The notes: a model not told the origin generated them from the sequence alone. Positions 18,177-29,824 are shown, numbered from the stretch's first letter. The stretch: 64,000 bases of DNA from Thalassoglobus sp. JC818 (GCF_040717535.1 NZ_JBFEFI010000001.1:558001-622000); one strand, 5' to 3'. A program made the numbers and translations.

Positions 18177-19295
18177 CTAGTCGTCTGCCCCGGTGACGAG
18201 GTCTTTGATTTTCTCAAACCAGGACTTCTGATGCGGATGCACATCAACGTGCTCGATCTCCGCAAGTTTCTCAATCAATTCACGATGTTCTTCGGTCAAA
18301 CGTTTGGGTACGACGACTTTGATTTCGATGTGCATGTCACCGCGTGGACGACCGTTCGGGTCGGGCATGCCTTTGCCGCGTAACTTAAACATCTGCCCCG
18401 GCTGCGTTCCTGCAGGAATCACTAATGTGTCTTGGCCATCGATCAACGGCACAGTAATCCGGGCGCCCAAGGCTGCCTGCGAGTACGAGATTGGAATCTC
18501 ACACAGCAAGTGCGGGCCTTCTCGGTGAAACAGGGGGTGCTCGTTGACACGAATTTCGATGTAAAGATCGCCACGAGGACCACCATTCGGTCCAGCTTCT
18601 CCTTCACCTCTGAGACAAAGATGTTGACCGGTGTCGATTCCAGCTGGAATCGTGACCGTGCGTGTGACCGTTTCATCTTCCTGACCGGACCCGTAGCAGA
18701 CTTTACACTTGTGTCGAACGACGTTGCCACGACCGCGACAGGCAGGGCAGGTCGTCTGAAGTCGGAAGAAACCTTGCGACTGAACAACTTGTCCATGTCC
18801 ACCACAATAGTCGCAAACTTCGGGATCGTAGCCTGGTTCGGAACCGCTTCCAGAACAATGTTCACATGCTTTGCGACGCGTTACTTCGATGTCGCGTTCG
18901 GCACCAGAAGCTGCGTCGACCAGGTCCAGCACAATGGAAGTTTTGAGATCTGAACCACGTTGAGGTCCACTGCGACGCCCGCTGCTGCGCCCTCCGAAGA
19001 GATCCCCGAATGCCTCGAAGATATCTGAAACGTCGTGGAAACCGCCCGCACTCCGCGCCCCAGCACCTTGCACGCCAGCGTGCCCGTACTGATCATACCG
19101 TCGGCGTTTATCATCATCGCTGAGTATGTCGTACGCCTCAGCAGCTTCCTTGAATCGCTCGGTCGCATCGTTGTCGTCAGGATTACGATCCGGGTGAAAA
19201 CGGAGAGCGAGCTTCTTGTAGGCTTTCTTAATTTCTACAGTCGAAGCCGACCGAGTCACCTCGAGAACTTCGTAATAATCACGTTTGGTAGACAT
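18177..19295 (-). CDS. dnaJ: Chaperone protein DnaJ (Hsp40)
   Basis: Co-chaperone that stimulates DnaK ATPase and delivers substrates. 372 residues, full type I architecture: J domain (residues 5-70) with HPDRN for the catalytic HPD; a Gly/Phe-rich linker (about 80-120); a zinc-binding region with four CxxCxGxG repeats (CEHCSGSG, CDYCGGHG, CPACRGRG, CKVCYGSG); and the C-terminal beta-sandwich substrate domains ending near residue 350. The gene is preceded by a terminator for the groEL unit, so dnaJ probably has its own promoter in 19296-19510. grpE follows downstream. Confidence 0.97.
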   Translation of the reverse strand: MSTKRDYYEVLEVTRSASTVEIKKAYKKLALRFHPDRNPDDNDATERFKEAAEAYDILSDDDKRRRYDQYGHAGVQGAGARSAGGFHDVSDIFEAFGDLFGGRSSGRRSGPQRGSDLKTSIVLDLVDAASGAERDIEVTRRKACEHCSGSGSEPGYDPEVCDYCGGHGQVVQSQGFFRLQTTCPACRGRGNVVRHKCKVCYGSGQEDETVTRTVTIPAGIDTGQHLCLRGEGEAGPNGGPRGDLYIEIRVNEHPLFHREGPHLLCEIPISYSQAALGARITVPLIDGQDTLVIPAGTQPGQMFKLRGKGMPDPNGRPRGDMHIEIKVVVPKRLTEEHRELIEKLAEIEHVDVHPHQKSWFEKIKDLVTGADD

Positions 19296-19510
19296 ACTTC
19301 TGATTGGTCTGATGGCTCACGATGTGAGAGTTTTCGTCGACTGCATTCTTTCGATTACAGACTGGGCGACAAGACGAATTACTAAGTGTTCGGTGAGAAG
19401 ACTCCATCGATAGGATCTCAGAACACTTGGCTGTTCAGTCGCCTCTCATCTCTTCGTGAAACGTCTCCTCAAGGTCAATCACCGTGCCAGACGTCCGACA
19501 AGGCCTTCTA

Positions 19511-19543
19511 CAAAAACGAGCCACCGGAGGCCCGGTGGCTCGC
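19511..19543 (-). terminator. Intrinsic terminator after groEL
   Basis: Perfect 11-bp stem (CGAGCCACCGG at 19518-19528 with CCGGTGGCTCG at 19533-19543), AGGC loop, followed on the minus strand by TTTTTGT. It closes the groES-groEL transcript before dnaJ. Confidence 0.9.
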
Positions 19544-19604
19544 GTCGCTCTATGGAGCCAGTTGATATTCGCCGGACAAGACCTGAAGCGAAATCAAACC
19601 AACT

Positions 19605-21221
19605 CTAACGGACAGCTCCCTCGACGTGAGGAGCTTTGTCGTCACCGTCTTCGTTTCGAGTCACCAAAACCTGAGTTGTGAGCATCAGTCCAGAAATGGA
19701 CGATGCGTACCGAAGGGCACTCTTCACAACTTTGGCCGGGTCAATCACGCCAGCTTTGTACATCTCGACGTACTTCCCAGTGGCAGCATTGTACCCCATG
19801 GTTGGTTCTTCGAGATTCTTGACTTCGTCAGCGATGACTGAACCGTCAACGCCGCAGTTCGAAGCAATCTGGCGAATTGGGGCTTCCAGAGCACGAGTGA
19901 CAATCTCGACTCCGATTTTCTCGTCCCCTTTGGCTTTGACATCGCCGACTGCGGAAATCGCACGCAACAATGCCACACCACCTCCAGGCAGAATTCCTTC
20001 TTCAACGGCCGCACGTGTCGCATGCAATGCGTCTTCCATACGTGCTTTGGTTTGCTTCATTTCTGCTTCGGTTGCTGCACCGACAGAAATGATCGCCACG
20101 CCGCCGGTCATCTTCGCGAGACGTTCCTGAAACTTTTCGCGATCGTAGTCGCTGTCAGTTTCTTCGATGTGACGCTTGATCTGGCCAACACGCTTTTGGA
20201 TGTCGTCTTGTGATCCAGCTCCATCGATGATGGTGCAGGAGTCTTTGTCGACTTCGATCTTCGCTGCGCGACCGAGTTGCTCGAGCTCAACGCTTTCGAG
20301 CTTCAATCCCAGATCTTCTGAGATCAGAGTTGCTCCGGTCAGGACAGCCATGTCGCCGAGCATTGCTTTGCGGCGATCGCCGAATCCGGGAGCTTTCACT
20401 GCACAGACCGGCAAAATGCCTCGCAACCGGTTCACAACCAGTGCTGTCAAAGCTTCTCCGTCAACGTCTTCAGCAACGACGAGAAGAGGCTTTCCGGTCT
20501 GCGAGATCTTTTCCAGAAGCGGAATGAAATCACGCAGATTGGAGATTTTCTTTTCGTGCAACAGGATGTAGCAATCTTCGAGGATTGCTTTCATCTGCGA
20601 TGCGTCTGTCACGAAGTAGGGAGAAATGTATCCCTTGTCGAACTGCATTCCTTCGGCGAGTTCGAGAGTAGTGCTGCTCGACTTGCCTTCTTCGACAGTG
20701 ATCACACCATCTCGACCGACTTTTTCCATCGCGTCCGCGATCAGTTTCCCGATCTCGGAATCGTTGTTCGCGGAAATCGCACCAACGTGCTCAATTTCCT
20801 TTTTGTCGGTGACTGGGCGAGCCATTTCTTCGAGGAAGGAAATCGCGGCGTTAACCGCTTTTTCGATCCCTTTACGAACCACTGTGGGGTTCGCACCGAG
20901 AGAAATGCTTCGCAGCCCCTCGTTGTAGATCGCACGTGCCAGGACGGTAGCTGTTGTCGTTCCGTCTCCGGCGTTGTCACTGGTTTTGGTCGCAACTTCG
21001 TTGACCAGTTTGGCACCCATGTGCTCGTATGGGTCTTCCAATTCGACTTCTTTCGAAACCGTCACGCCATCTTTCGTCACGACGGGATTTCCAAAGCTCT
21101 TGTCGATGATCACATTGCGACCAGTCGGTCCCATTGTCACGGCGACCGCGTCAGCGAGAGTGTTCACTCCACGCTGCAGCTTCAATCGAGCACGGTCTTC
21201 AAAAAGTAATTGCTTGGCCAC
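19605..21221 (-). CDS. groEL: Chaperonin GroEL, copy adjacent to groES, without Gly-Met tail
   Basis: 60-kDa chaperonin subunit forming the double-ring folding chamber. 538 residues. ATP-site and hinge motifs are present: [59 protein letters not shown] and [15 protein letters not shown]. The usual C-terminal GGM repeats are missing; the chain ends [16 protein letters not shown]. It lies 115 bp downstream of groES, with a GAGACC/GGTCTC inverted repeat in the gap. A second groEL, with a Gly-Met tail, lies upstream of groES. Loss of the tail, which lines the cavity floor in E. coli GroEL, points to a specialised copy. Confidence 0.96.
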   Translation of the reverse strand: MAKQLLFEDRARLKLQRGVNTLADAVAVTMGPTGRNVIIDKSFGNPVVTKDGVTVSKEVELEDPYEHMGAKLVNEVATKTSDNAGDGTTTATVLARAIYNEGLRSISLGANPTVVRKGIEKAVNAAISFLEEMARPVTDKKEIEHVGAISANNDSEIGKLIADAMEKVGRDGVITVEEGKSSSTTLELAEGMQFDKGYISPYFVTDASQMKAILEDCYILLHEKKISNLRDFIPLLEKISQTGKPLLVVAEDVDGEALTALVVNRLRGILPVCAVKAPGFGDRRKAMLGDMAVLTGATLISEDLGLKLESVELEQLGRAAKIEVDKDSCTIIDGAGSQDDIQKRVGQIKRHIEETDSDYDREKFQERLAKMTGGVAIISVGAATEAEMKQTKARMEDALHATRAAVEEGILPGGGVALLRAISAVGDVKAKGDEKIGVEIVTRALEAPIRQIASNCGVDGSVIADEVKNLEEPTMGYNAATGKYVEMYKAGVIDPAKVVKSALRYASSISGLMLTTQVLVTRNEDGDDKAPHVEGAVR

Positions 21222-21336
21222 CTAGAGACTCCTCGTTGAGGTCAGATGACATTAACTGTCACGAATGAATGAATAGAAATCGGTGAAACCAGGAGACCTG
21301 ACCCCGGTCTCACCGCATCGTTAGTACCTCAGGGAA

Positions 21337-21627
21337 CTAACCAACGATCTTGGCCAGAATATCCCCTTCACGAAGAATCTTGATCTCTTCGCCATCAACT
21401 TCGATTTCGGTTCCGCCGTATTTTCCGAAGAGAACTTCGTCGCCAACGACGACACCGACTGCAGAACGTTCGCCACTGTCAAGGAGTCGTCCTGGACCAA
21501 CAGCCACGACTTTACCACGTTGTGGTTTTTCTTTTGCAGAATCTGGAAGAACAATTCCCCCAGCTGTCATCTCTTCAGCGTCCAATGGTTTGACCACGAC
21601 GCGATCATCAAGTGGGTTGAGCGTCAT
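21337..21627 (-). CDS. groES: Co-chaperonin GroES
   Basis: Heptameric 10-kDa lid of GroEL. 96 residues, standard. It opens [19 protein letters not shown], has the mobile loop [26 protein letters not shown] (residues 22-47; the IVL tripeptide contacts GroEL) and ends with [20 protein letters not shown]. It sits between two groEL genes on the same strand: 212 bp downstream of the first, 115 bp upstream of the second. A short hairpin with a T-run lies about 40 nt upstream. Confidence 0.97.
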   Translation of the reverse strand: MTLNPLDDRVVVKPLDAEEMTAGGIVLPDSAKEKPQRGKVVAVGPGRLLDSGERSAVGVVVGDEVLFGKYGGTEIEVDGEEIKILREGDILAKIVG

Positions 21628-21660
21628 CTATGAAACTCCGTAATTCATTCTTGATGTTTG

Positions 21661-21681
21661 AAATAAAACCGGGCATCCCGG
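21661..21681 (-). terminator. Possible attenuator between groEL and groES
   Basis: CCGGG (21669-21673) pairs with CCCGG (21677-21681) around a 3-nt loop; on the minus strand TTTTATTT follows. The stem is only 5 bp, so partial termination at most. It could separate upstream groEL expression from groES-groEL. Confidence 0.35.
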
Positions 21682-21839
21682 AACGTAAACGATTTAAGAA
21701 CACGACAAACAAACGGTGAGGCGAACTCAAACACTGAGAACAGTACGAATCGCTGATCCATCGTTTGTTTGAAAATGCCGAGCCTCCCAGTGTCACTGGT
21801 CGACGAGGGCGAATCTTCTGAAACGACATCAGAGATGCT

Positions 21840-23923
<2,084 letters not shown>

Positions 23924-24970
23924 ATGCAGATGACTCCGGAACTCGAAAACAGCCGTTTCATGAAGGCCGCACGCTGCGAGCCGACCGATTGTACCCCTGT
24001 TTGGATCATGCGCCAGGCGGGTCGATATCTGCCTGAGTACATGGAAGTTCGCTCGAAGACAACGTTCATCGAACTCTGCAAGACTCCGGAACTCGCAGCG
24101 GAAGTGACTTTGTCAGCTCAGGCTGCGCTGGGGGTCGATGCGGCAATCCTGTTTGCGGACCTCCTGCCAATCCTGCAGCCTATGGGCTTCGACCTCGAAT
24201 ACGTCAAAGGAGAGGGCCCAGTCATCCACAACCCGATCCTCGAGTCAAAGGAAGTGGAACGGGTCCGCTCCGTCGAAGACGTGCAAGTGCTGGGTTATGT
24301 CTTCGACGCTGTGAAACTGATCCGCAAGCAGTTGCCGTCCACCATCCCACTGCTCGGATTCGCAGGTGCCCCATTCACTCTTGCTTCTTACGCGATCGAA
24401 GGAGGCGGGTCGAAGAATTACATCCGCACCAAGACAATCATGTACAACGATCCGGGTGCCTGGACCGCATTAATGAATCGACTCGTCGATTCGCTCGCAG
24501 ATTACCTGAACGCTCAAATCGAAGCAGGTTGCCAAGCAGTTCAAGTCTTCGATAGCTGGGCCGGTTGTCTGAGCCCGTCCGACTATCGGCAATACGTTCT
24601 CCCACACACGCAGCGACTGATTGCCGCAGTCAATCCTGCCGTTCCGGTCATCAACTTTCTCACCGGAAACCCCGCGCTCGTCCCCGATCAGGTCTCGGCC
24701 GGAGGACAGGTGATTGGGATCGACTGGCGAATCGACCTGGCAGCTGCCCGAGAAATTGTCGGCCAGTCCCGAGCAATTCAGGGCAATCTCGATCCTGCCT
24801 CACTCTACACAGAATTGCCCACGTTGGAGAAACGAGCGAAAGAAGTCCTCGACGCCAACGCAGGACATCCCGGCCACATCTTTAACCTCGGCCATGGTGT
24901 CCACCCGGACATGAATCCTGACAATGTGAAAGCGCTGGTCAGAATGGTTCACGAACTGAGTGCCCGATAG
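23924..24970 (+). CDS. hemE: Uroporphyrinogen decarboxylase
   Basis: Cytoplasmic haem-pathway enzyme that converts uroporphyrinogen III to coproporphyrinogen III by four decarboxylations. 348 residues, normal. Signature [15 protein letters not shown] (residues 25-39) carries the conserved Arg that binds substrate carboxylates; [11 protein letters not shown] has the catalytic Asp region; further motifs are [36 protein letters not shown] and [13 protein letters not shown]. It is divergent from groEL and converges with a membrane glycosyltransferase gene. No other haem gene is next to it. Confidence 0.97.
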   Translation: MQMTPELENSRFMKAARCEPTDCTPVWIMRQAGRYLPEYMEVRSKTTFIELCKTPELAAEVTLSAQAALGVDAAILFADLLPILQPMGFDLEYVKGEGPVIHNPILESKEVERVRSVEDVQVLGYVFDAVKLIRKQLPSTIPLLGFAGAPFTLASYAIEGGGSKNYIRTKTIMYNDPGAWTALMNRLVDSLADYLNAQIEAGCQAVQVFDSWAGCLSPSDYRQYVLPHTQRLIAAVNPAVPVINFLTGNPALVPDQVSAGGQVIGIDWRIDLAAAREIVGQSRAIQGNLDPASLYTELPTLEKRAKEVLDANAGHPGHIFNLGHGVHPDMNPDNVKALVRMVHELSAR

Positions 24971-25039
24971 AGCCAATACCCGATCGAAATTGGCTGCGCT
25001 GGGAAGTCTCCAGCTCAGACAACCAACGCCGCATAAAGG

Positions 25040-26638
25040 TCATCGAACGACGACACTTCCACCAGCGGAAGCAGTGTTCACTTTGACGACTTTCTGTGAC
25101 GCTGGTTCAGGCTTCACGATGGCGATCTGAAAGAGAATCGGCTCCAGCTTGGCAGACGTTTCCCAGTTGAGTTCGACTGGATCGATGAAGATCGCCTTCG
25201 GAAATCTCTCCCGAACCTCCGCCTCGTAGCTTCCGCGAATTTGCTTCGGCTGCCAGACGATCACTCCGCCGTTTTCTTTCAAGTATTGATCCGAAGCCCA
25301 AGGGCTGATCGAAGGGTCAAGATTTGCAAAGACAGTAGCCCGCTGACTTCCCGAAACGGCCACATTCGCAGCATCCCACCATGGTCCGCCAACAACTTTC
25401 GGCGGCTCGCCGACCTCCGCCTCGTACGCATCACGAGCCACGGTCGCCAACGCTTTTCCAGGAAAGTGAACGCGTGAGCCATGATCACGAAAATGCGGCA
25501 CAATCAGATCTCGCCCGAGCAGGGCCACAATGGCCAACCCGCCAGCCAAAACACAGCGACGACAAACCTTGCGGAACTCCACAAGCGATCCCTGAATCTG
25601 AACGGAACTCAACAGAGCCAATCCCGTGAACGTCCAGATTTTGGCTCCCCACATCGAGCGTACATCGCCTCCGGTCAACATCGTGACAGCCATCACCAGC
25701 AGGACCGGCCCGAGTCCAAACCACAACACGAAGTCACGCTGAAAGCTTGCCTTCTCCGTCAAGTTTGTACGCTTCTTCCACCACAAGCCAGTAATCGGAA
25801 TGGAGAGGAGCAACAGCGGAACGATGGCCCCAATCTGTGAAATCAGAAATTCGAGTGGCTCCAGTAAATGCGAAATGAGCGTGGTTTCTCCGTCGTCCGA
25901 TCGCCTGAGCAAGTAGTCGATCGTCGGAAAGTCGTTCTGGATGAGCCAGTAAATATGAGGAGCAAAACAGAGAGCAGAAGTGGCAAGCAGCACAACAGGT
26001 CCGGCGGTTTTCCAAGCCTCTCGTCCTCGAGGATGAACGACTGAGAAGGCGAGCATTATGATCGCGAACAAGGCTGTGTCGTATTTACTCAGCATCCCGC
26101 AACCGATGGCCACACCGGCAAGGGCCCAGTAGTGCAGCCGCTCTCGGGTCATTGCGAAATAAACGAACGCGACCGCAGCCGCGCAGAACCCTCTGGATGT
26201 AACGTTATTGTTGAATTCTGTTGTCGTGAAGTTGTAGTAGTAGCAGGATTCAAGGAGCAGAACGGCCAGGAGTGCGAACCGATTTCCGCCGATGTCGCGA
26301 CCAATCATAAAAACTGCCCAGAAGCAGGCAGCTGTCGAGATCTGTGCCAGTACGTAAGTAGGCCAAACAGTATTGCCGCCCAACCACGAGGCTGATTCGG
26401 CGAGCCAGGCAGGCAGAGGAGGGTGCTTGTAGTAACCGAGTTCCCACTCGTGCCCCCAGTAAATCATCTCGATGGCATCGAGCGTCCCGTTGGGCTGAGT
26501 CAGGCTGGGAACGATGATCCAGGCGAGACAATGCCCGATCAAGAACAGCCAGAAAAACAATGCTGCCTGACGATCAGTTGGCCACACCGCCGTGACCGCG
26601 GCATCCTGATTCGCGATCAATTCAACTGGTTTCCTCAT
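25040..26638 (-). CDS. GT39/PMT-family membrane glycosyltransferase
   Basis: 532 residues with about ten hydrophobic segments in the first 400 residues, resembling the dolichyl-phosphate-mannose-protein mannosyltransferase / ArnT superfamily (GT-C fold). Family-like features are the first periplasmic loop with DAIEMIYWGHEWELGYYKHPPLPAW (residues about 54-78; an Asp/Glu-containing loop with the YKHPPL motif) and the later GCGMLSKYDTALF segment (LxKxxx motif of PMT_2). The C-terminal ~110 residues are soluble and probably periplasmic. Expected to move a lipid-linked sugar onto a lipid or protein acceptor; donor and acceptor cannot be told. Start ATG 26638. Single gene, converging with hemE. Confidence 0.82.
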   Translation of the reverse strand: MRKPVELIANQDAAVTAVWPTDRQAALFFWLFLIGHCLAWIIVPSLTQPNGTLDAIEMIYWGHEWELGYYKHPPLPAWLAESASWLGGNTVWPTYVLAQISTAACFWAVFMIGRDIGGNRFALLAVLLLESCYYYNFTTTEFNNNVTSRGFCAAAVAFVYFAMTRERLHYWALAGVAIGCGMLSKYDTALFAIIMLAFSVVHPRGREAWKTAGPVVLLATSALCFAPHIYWLIQNDFPTIDYLLRRSDDGETTLISHLLEPLEFLISQIGAIVPLLLLSIPITGLWWKKRTNLTEKASFQRDFVLWFGLGPVLLVMAVTMLTGGDVRSMWGAKIWTFTGLALLSSVQIQGSLVEFRKVCRRCVLAGGLAIVALLGRDLIVPHFRDHGSRVHFPGKALATVARDAYEAEVGEPPKVVGGPWWDAANVAVSGSQRATVFANLDPSISPWASDQYLKENGGVIVWQPKQIRGSYEAEVRERFPKAIFIDPVELNWETSAKLEPILFQIAIVKPEPASQKVVKVNTASAGGSVVVR

Positions 26639-27013
26639 CCGTCTTAATCTCTTTTCTCATCAGGCCACTGAGGTGACACAGCCATTTTTGCGGAGAATCG
26701 CGCATCGAAAGAGAGCTGCTGAAATGCGCGATTTCCTGAAGCTATTCGTGACATCCTCTTGATGTCAGCCATCGGCTCCGACCGGGAATTTTGCGGATTC
26801 TAGCAGAATTACAAAAATCACCGGAAGACGAAGATTTCCGGATGAGGTCACAGAAAAATCCTCGCCAATAAGCGTGTGAAAGCACGTTCTCAGCGTGGAC
26901 GGAGTGCCGTCGTTTTCCTCCTTTACTGAGAATTCACATTCGCCGCTATTCTCTGTGAATCGTGATCGTATTCGACCGCGAACATTGAATCGATTTCTCG
27001 ATGGAGAGCAACG
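26639..27013. other. Divergent intergenic region
   Basis: 375 bp between two membrane-protein genes on opposite strands. No convincing coding frame, RNA or repeat seen. Confidence 0.5.
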
Positions 27014-28753
27014 ATGCAGGCAACCCTCACCTCGTTTGCCAATTTGATTGTGCTGACGCTTGGCTACTGGTTGCTGGAACTGACAATTCATCAGGAAGCA
27101 TTGACGAAGTTTCTCGACTGGGCTGGAGTGCAAGCTACGAGACTGAAAACACTCTTGATCGTCGCCCCGCTGATTGTTCTCTCTCCGGTTTGGACGTGGG
27201 CGAACGTACCCGAGTTTCAGACCATTCGATTCGCTGCCATTTTTGTCTCCGCGTTCCTCACCTGGAAAGCGACAACGAAAGACATCGATCCCGTCTTCGG
27301 CGATTCGCAGTCGCTCGAACGATTTGCCCTTTTTGCGGCTGTGATCGGAATCTGGTGGAGCCCGGCGTGCGTGTTGATCGCCGCATTCCTGCTGACGACT
27401 CCCTTCGCACTTTGGGAACATCACTCGACTCTGCCGATGCGGGTGCTGCTTGCAATCTCAGCTTTTCTCTTCACTGCATGGGGTGCTTCGCTTTTTGCGA
27501 CGCCAATCTTGTCGGACTCTTCCATCCTTTGGTTCTTTGTTCTGACGATTCAGATCTCTCACTATCTGATCACTGCCCTGGCGAAAATTTGGCTGGGTCC
27601 GAAATGGTACTCCTGGGCGCTGGACAATCGACTTCACCATCTGGCAGCGACGTCGTACAGCTGGGGTTGGGGAAGGTTTCTTCCCTGGAGCACGTGGAGT
27701 CGAGGAATTCGTTTCCTGAGAGTCGCTGAGAAACCGATGCAAATCGGAGCATTCGCGATCGAGTTACTCTCTCCACTGGCTCTGCTTCATCCACTCCTTG
27801 GGATTGGCTTTTGCCTGGGTTGGAGTGCATTTCATCTGGGCGTATTTGCGGTTTCTGGACTTCTGTTCTGGGACTGGATTCTGACCGATCTCGCCATCGC
27901 TGCGGCACTCGTCATGCTCCCCGAAGCAGTGACTGCTCAGATCTTCAGCCCGTTCAGTGTTTTCATCAGTCTGATCTTCATGGCCCTGCTTCCTCTACGT
28001 CACAAACTCTGGAAGCCGATGCCGCTCGGATGGTGGGACACTCCATTCACGCAGCGAATGCACTGGGTTGCCATCGGGGAGAGCGGGACTCGCTACGGAA
28101 TCTACAACAACTTTATGTGCCCGAATGAACGGTTGTATGGCAAGGTCCATGCATGTTTTCTCGCGCCGGTGGCAGGGATGACTTACCACCTGGGCGAGGT
28201 CTGGAAACACGACCTTCGTGACGCACTTCGAGCAGCGGGCCCGGACCTCGAAAAGCTCAACCAGGTCCGCGAGCGATATGGTGTGCTTCCTCGCAGCCCA
28301 GAGTTGGAAACCAATCACCTGAACTATCTGCGGAAGTTTTTTCACGCAGTCAATCAGGGTCAACGCAAGCGAGTCTTGCCAAGCTGGCTGAGTTGGCTGA
28401 AAGCACCCGGCGATCAAGTTTTCTATTGGGGTGAGTTGCCTGCGTTTACTGGGCAGGAGAAAGTTCGTCAGGTGTCGCTTCATTATCGGGAGGAATATTT
28501 CGACGGTCAGCGCCTCTGTCGAATTCTGGACGAGTGTGTTGTCAAACTCGACATCGATTCCTCAGCCGAAACGCTCGCCTGCCAACCTGAACCGTCACCA
28601 AAACAAATTGACGATTTACTGCTCGGTTTGGCGAATGGAAAGATCATCGATCTTCCGAATTTTGGCGACGGATATGTTCACGGCAACGATGGGCATCCTC
28701 GAGTTGGCAACTCCACGATTGAACACGCTCAGCCGCAGAATTCATCTGGCTGA
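27014..28753 (+). CDS. Multi-span membrane protein with cytoplasmic C-terminal domain
   Basis: 579 residues. Roughly the first 330 hold about nine to ten transmembrane segments; the C-terminal ~240 are soluble. The middle stretch FFVLTIQISHYLITALAKIWLGPKWYSW, followed by a later LHPLLGIGFCLGWSAFHLGVF, vaguely resembles HTTM (vitamin K gamma-carboxylase-like) and DoxX-like membrane families, where a membrane His and a GxxKxxxG-type turn recur. The soluble tail (from about IGESGTRYGIYNNFMCPNERLYGKVHACFL) has no family I know. The start ATG 27014 has GGAGAG about 8 nt upstream. It precedes the CsrA-REC gene by 294 bp on the same strand, but co-transcription is not shown. Confidence 0.6.
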   Translation: MQATLTSFANLIVLTLGYWLLELTIHQEALTKFLDWAGVQATRLKTLLIVAPLIVLSPVWTWANVPEFQTIRFAAIFVSAFLTWKATTKDIDPVFGDSQSLERFALFAAVIGIWWSPACVLIAAFLLTTPFALWEHHSTLPMRVLLAISAFLFTAWGASLFATPILSDSSILWFFVLTIQISHYLITALAKIWLGPKWYSWALDNRLHHLAATSYSWGWGRFLPWSTWSRGIRFLRVAEKPMQIGAFAIELLSPLALLHPLLGIGFCLGWSAFHLGVFAVSGLLFWDWILTDLAIAAALVMLPEAVTAQIFSPFSVFISLIFMALLPLRHKLWKPMPLGWWDTPFTQRMHWVAIGESGTRYGIYNNFMCPNERLYGKVHACFLAPVAGMTYHLGEVWKHDLRDALRAAGPDLEKLNQVRERYGVLPRSPELETNHLNYLRKFFHAVNQGQRKRVLPSWLSWLKAPGDQVFYWGELPAFTGQEKVRQVSLHYREEYFDGQRLCRILDECVVKLDIDSSAETLACQPEPSPKQIDDLLLGLANGKIIDLPNFGDGYVHGNDGHPRVGNSTIEHAQPQNSSG

Positions 28754-28923
28754 AGCAAGGCGAAATCGGGGCTGAAAATATTTCCAGAATCTGATTGCCG
28801 GACTGACTTGGACTTGTTATCTCTTTCCACTGCGAAACAAGAAGTTTTGCAATTGATCTCCCCAAGCTGACGAGCACGGAATGCACTCAACTCAGGGAAT
28901 CACGAAGAGACTTTTCACGCTCG

Positions 28924-28957
28924 CCATCATTCCAATGATTGACCGGAATGATGGAGG
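28924..28957 (+). promoter_or_regulatory. Perfect hairpin followed by GGAGGA in the csrA-rec leader
   Basis: CCATCATTCC (28924-28933) pairs with GGAATGATGG (28945-28954), 10 bp, 11-nt loop. GGA triplets occur at 28945, 28953 and 28956. No T-run follows, so it is more likely a leader RNA structure than a terminator. It lies 90-125 nt before the CsrA-REC start codon. Confidence 0.4.
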
Positions 28958-29028
28958 AAGCTGCGTCGTTTGAACATCGCAGGCAGTGACCAGGTGATTC
29001 TTCGTGAGAAGATTCTGCATTCGCCTTT

Positions 29029-29044
29029 CGGGAAAGGAAACCCG
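29029..29044 (+). promoter_or_regulatory. AGGA-loop hairpin over the Shine-Dalgarno of csrA-rec
   Basis: CGGG (29029-29032) can pair with CCCG (29041-29044), leaving the loop AAAGGAAA, which is also the Shine-Dalgarno sequence of the ATG at 29048. GGA in a hairpin loop overlapping the ribosome site is the known form of CsrA repressor targets, so feedback by one of the two CsrA proteins is plausible. The stem is only 4 bp. Confidence 0.45.
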
Positions 29045-29047
29045 CCC

Positions 29048-29824
29048 ATGCTCGTGCTGTCCAGACGTGTTGATCAGGAGATTGTTTTTCCCAACACAGG
29101 AATCTCTCTTAAGCTTCTCCAAGTTCGCGGCCAGGTCATCAAGATCGGAATTCAGGCTCCGGACGACGTTCGTATCCTTCGTAAAGAGGTTTGCTCAGAC
29201 GAACAATTGATCGAACTCGCTGGCGGAACACTCACTGCCGTCAGTAAGCACCAGGTTCGAAATCGCCTCAACGCCGTCAACCTGGGAATTCACCTCTTCC
29301 AGAAACAGATTGAAGCTGGTCTGACGCAAGCTGCGCAGGCGACCTTTCACCGACTGACAACAGAGATCGCGAACCTCGATTCGATTTGTGGAGAGTCGAA
29401 GCCGGAATCCGCTGCGGTCCAATCACCAGTCAAAGGCCGCAAGTTGCTCGTCGTTGACGACGACGCCAACGAGCGCGAAATGCTCTCTGCGATTCTAAGA
29501 CTCTACGGATTCAACGTGATCGACGCGGGAGATGGTCGAGAGGCGCTGAAGCAAATGCACGAACACTCTGACCTCGACGGTGTTCTGCTCGACATCCGAA
29601 TGCCAAATTGCGACGGACTCGAAACGTTGCACCACATCCGCGACGACAAACAACTCGCTCAACTCAAAGTCTACGCGATGACGGGAATCTCGGAGGACGA
29701 GCAAGAGATTGCCCCGCGGTCGAACGGTTTTGATGGCTGGTTCGCCAAGCCACTCGATCCCGATCGAGTCATCGCAACAGTCAAAGGTGGATTTACACAG
29801 GGATCGCGGGCCTCAAAAGCGTAG
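29048..29824 (+). CDS. CsrA domain fused to DHp-like segment and response-regulator receiver domain
   Basis: 258-residue hybrid. Residues 1-50 are a CsrA domain (MLVLSRRVDQEI, IGIQAPDDVRILRKEV) with both RNA-contact sites kept: R6 and R7 in strand 1, and the Arg of ILRKE in strand 5. Residues about 62-112 look like a two-helix histidine-kinase dimerisation segment: H68 lies in KHQVRNRLNAVNLGIHLF, like an H-box, but no ATPase domain follows. Residues 131-250 are a receiver domain: KLLVVDDDA (acidic triad 137-139), phosphoacceptor D182 in VLLDIRMP, T212 in AMTG and K234 in FAKPLD. Start ATG 29048 chosen because CsrA begins MLVL and AAGGAAA precedes it; an upstream in-frame extension of 26 residues is rejected. 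The next gene is a hybrid histidine kinase. Likely a phosphorylation-controlled RNA-binding regulator. Confidence 0.9.
   Translation: MLVLSRRVDQEIVFPNTGISLKLLQVRGQVIKIGIQAPDDVRILRKEVCSDEQLIELAGGTLTAVSKHQVRNRLNAVNLGIHLFQKQIEAGLTQAAQATFHRLTTEIANLDSICGESKPESAAVQSPVKGRKLLVVDDDANEREMLSAILRLYGFNVIDAGDGREALKQMHEHSDLDGVLLDIRMPNCDGLETLHHIRDDKQLAQLKVYAMTGISEDEQEIAPRSNGFDGWFAKPLDPDRVIATVKGGFTQGSRASKA

Noticed and set aside
24971-24995. AGCCAAT/ATTGGCT hairpin after hemE
   Set aside because: Seven AT-rich pairs, an 11-nt loop and no T-run; too weak to call a terminator.
26765-27424. 219-codon minus-strand frame overlapping the start of the 579-residue membrane protein
   Set aside because: No motif, Arg/Gly/Glu-rich shadow composition, and it overlaps a gene with clear transmembrane pattern.
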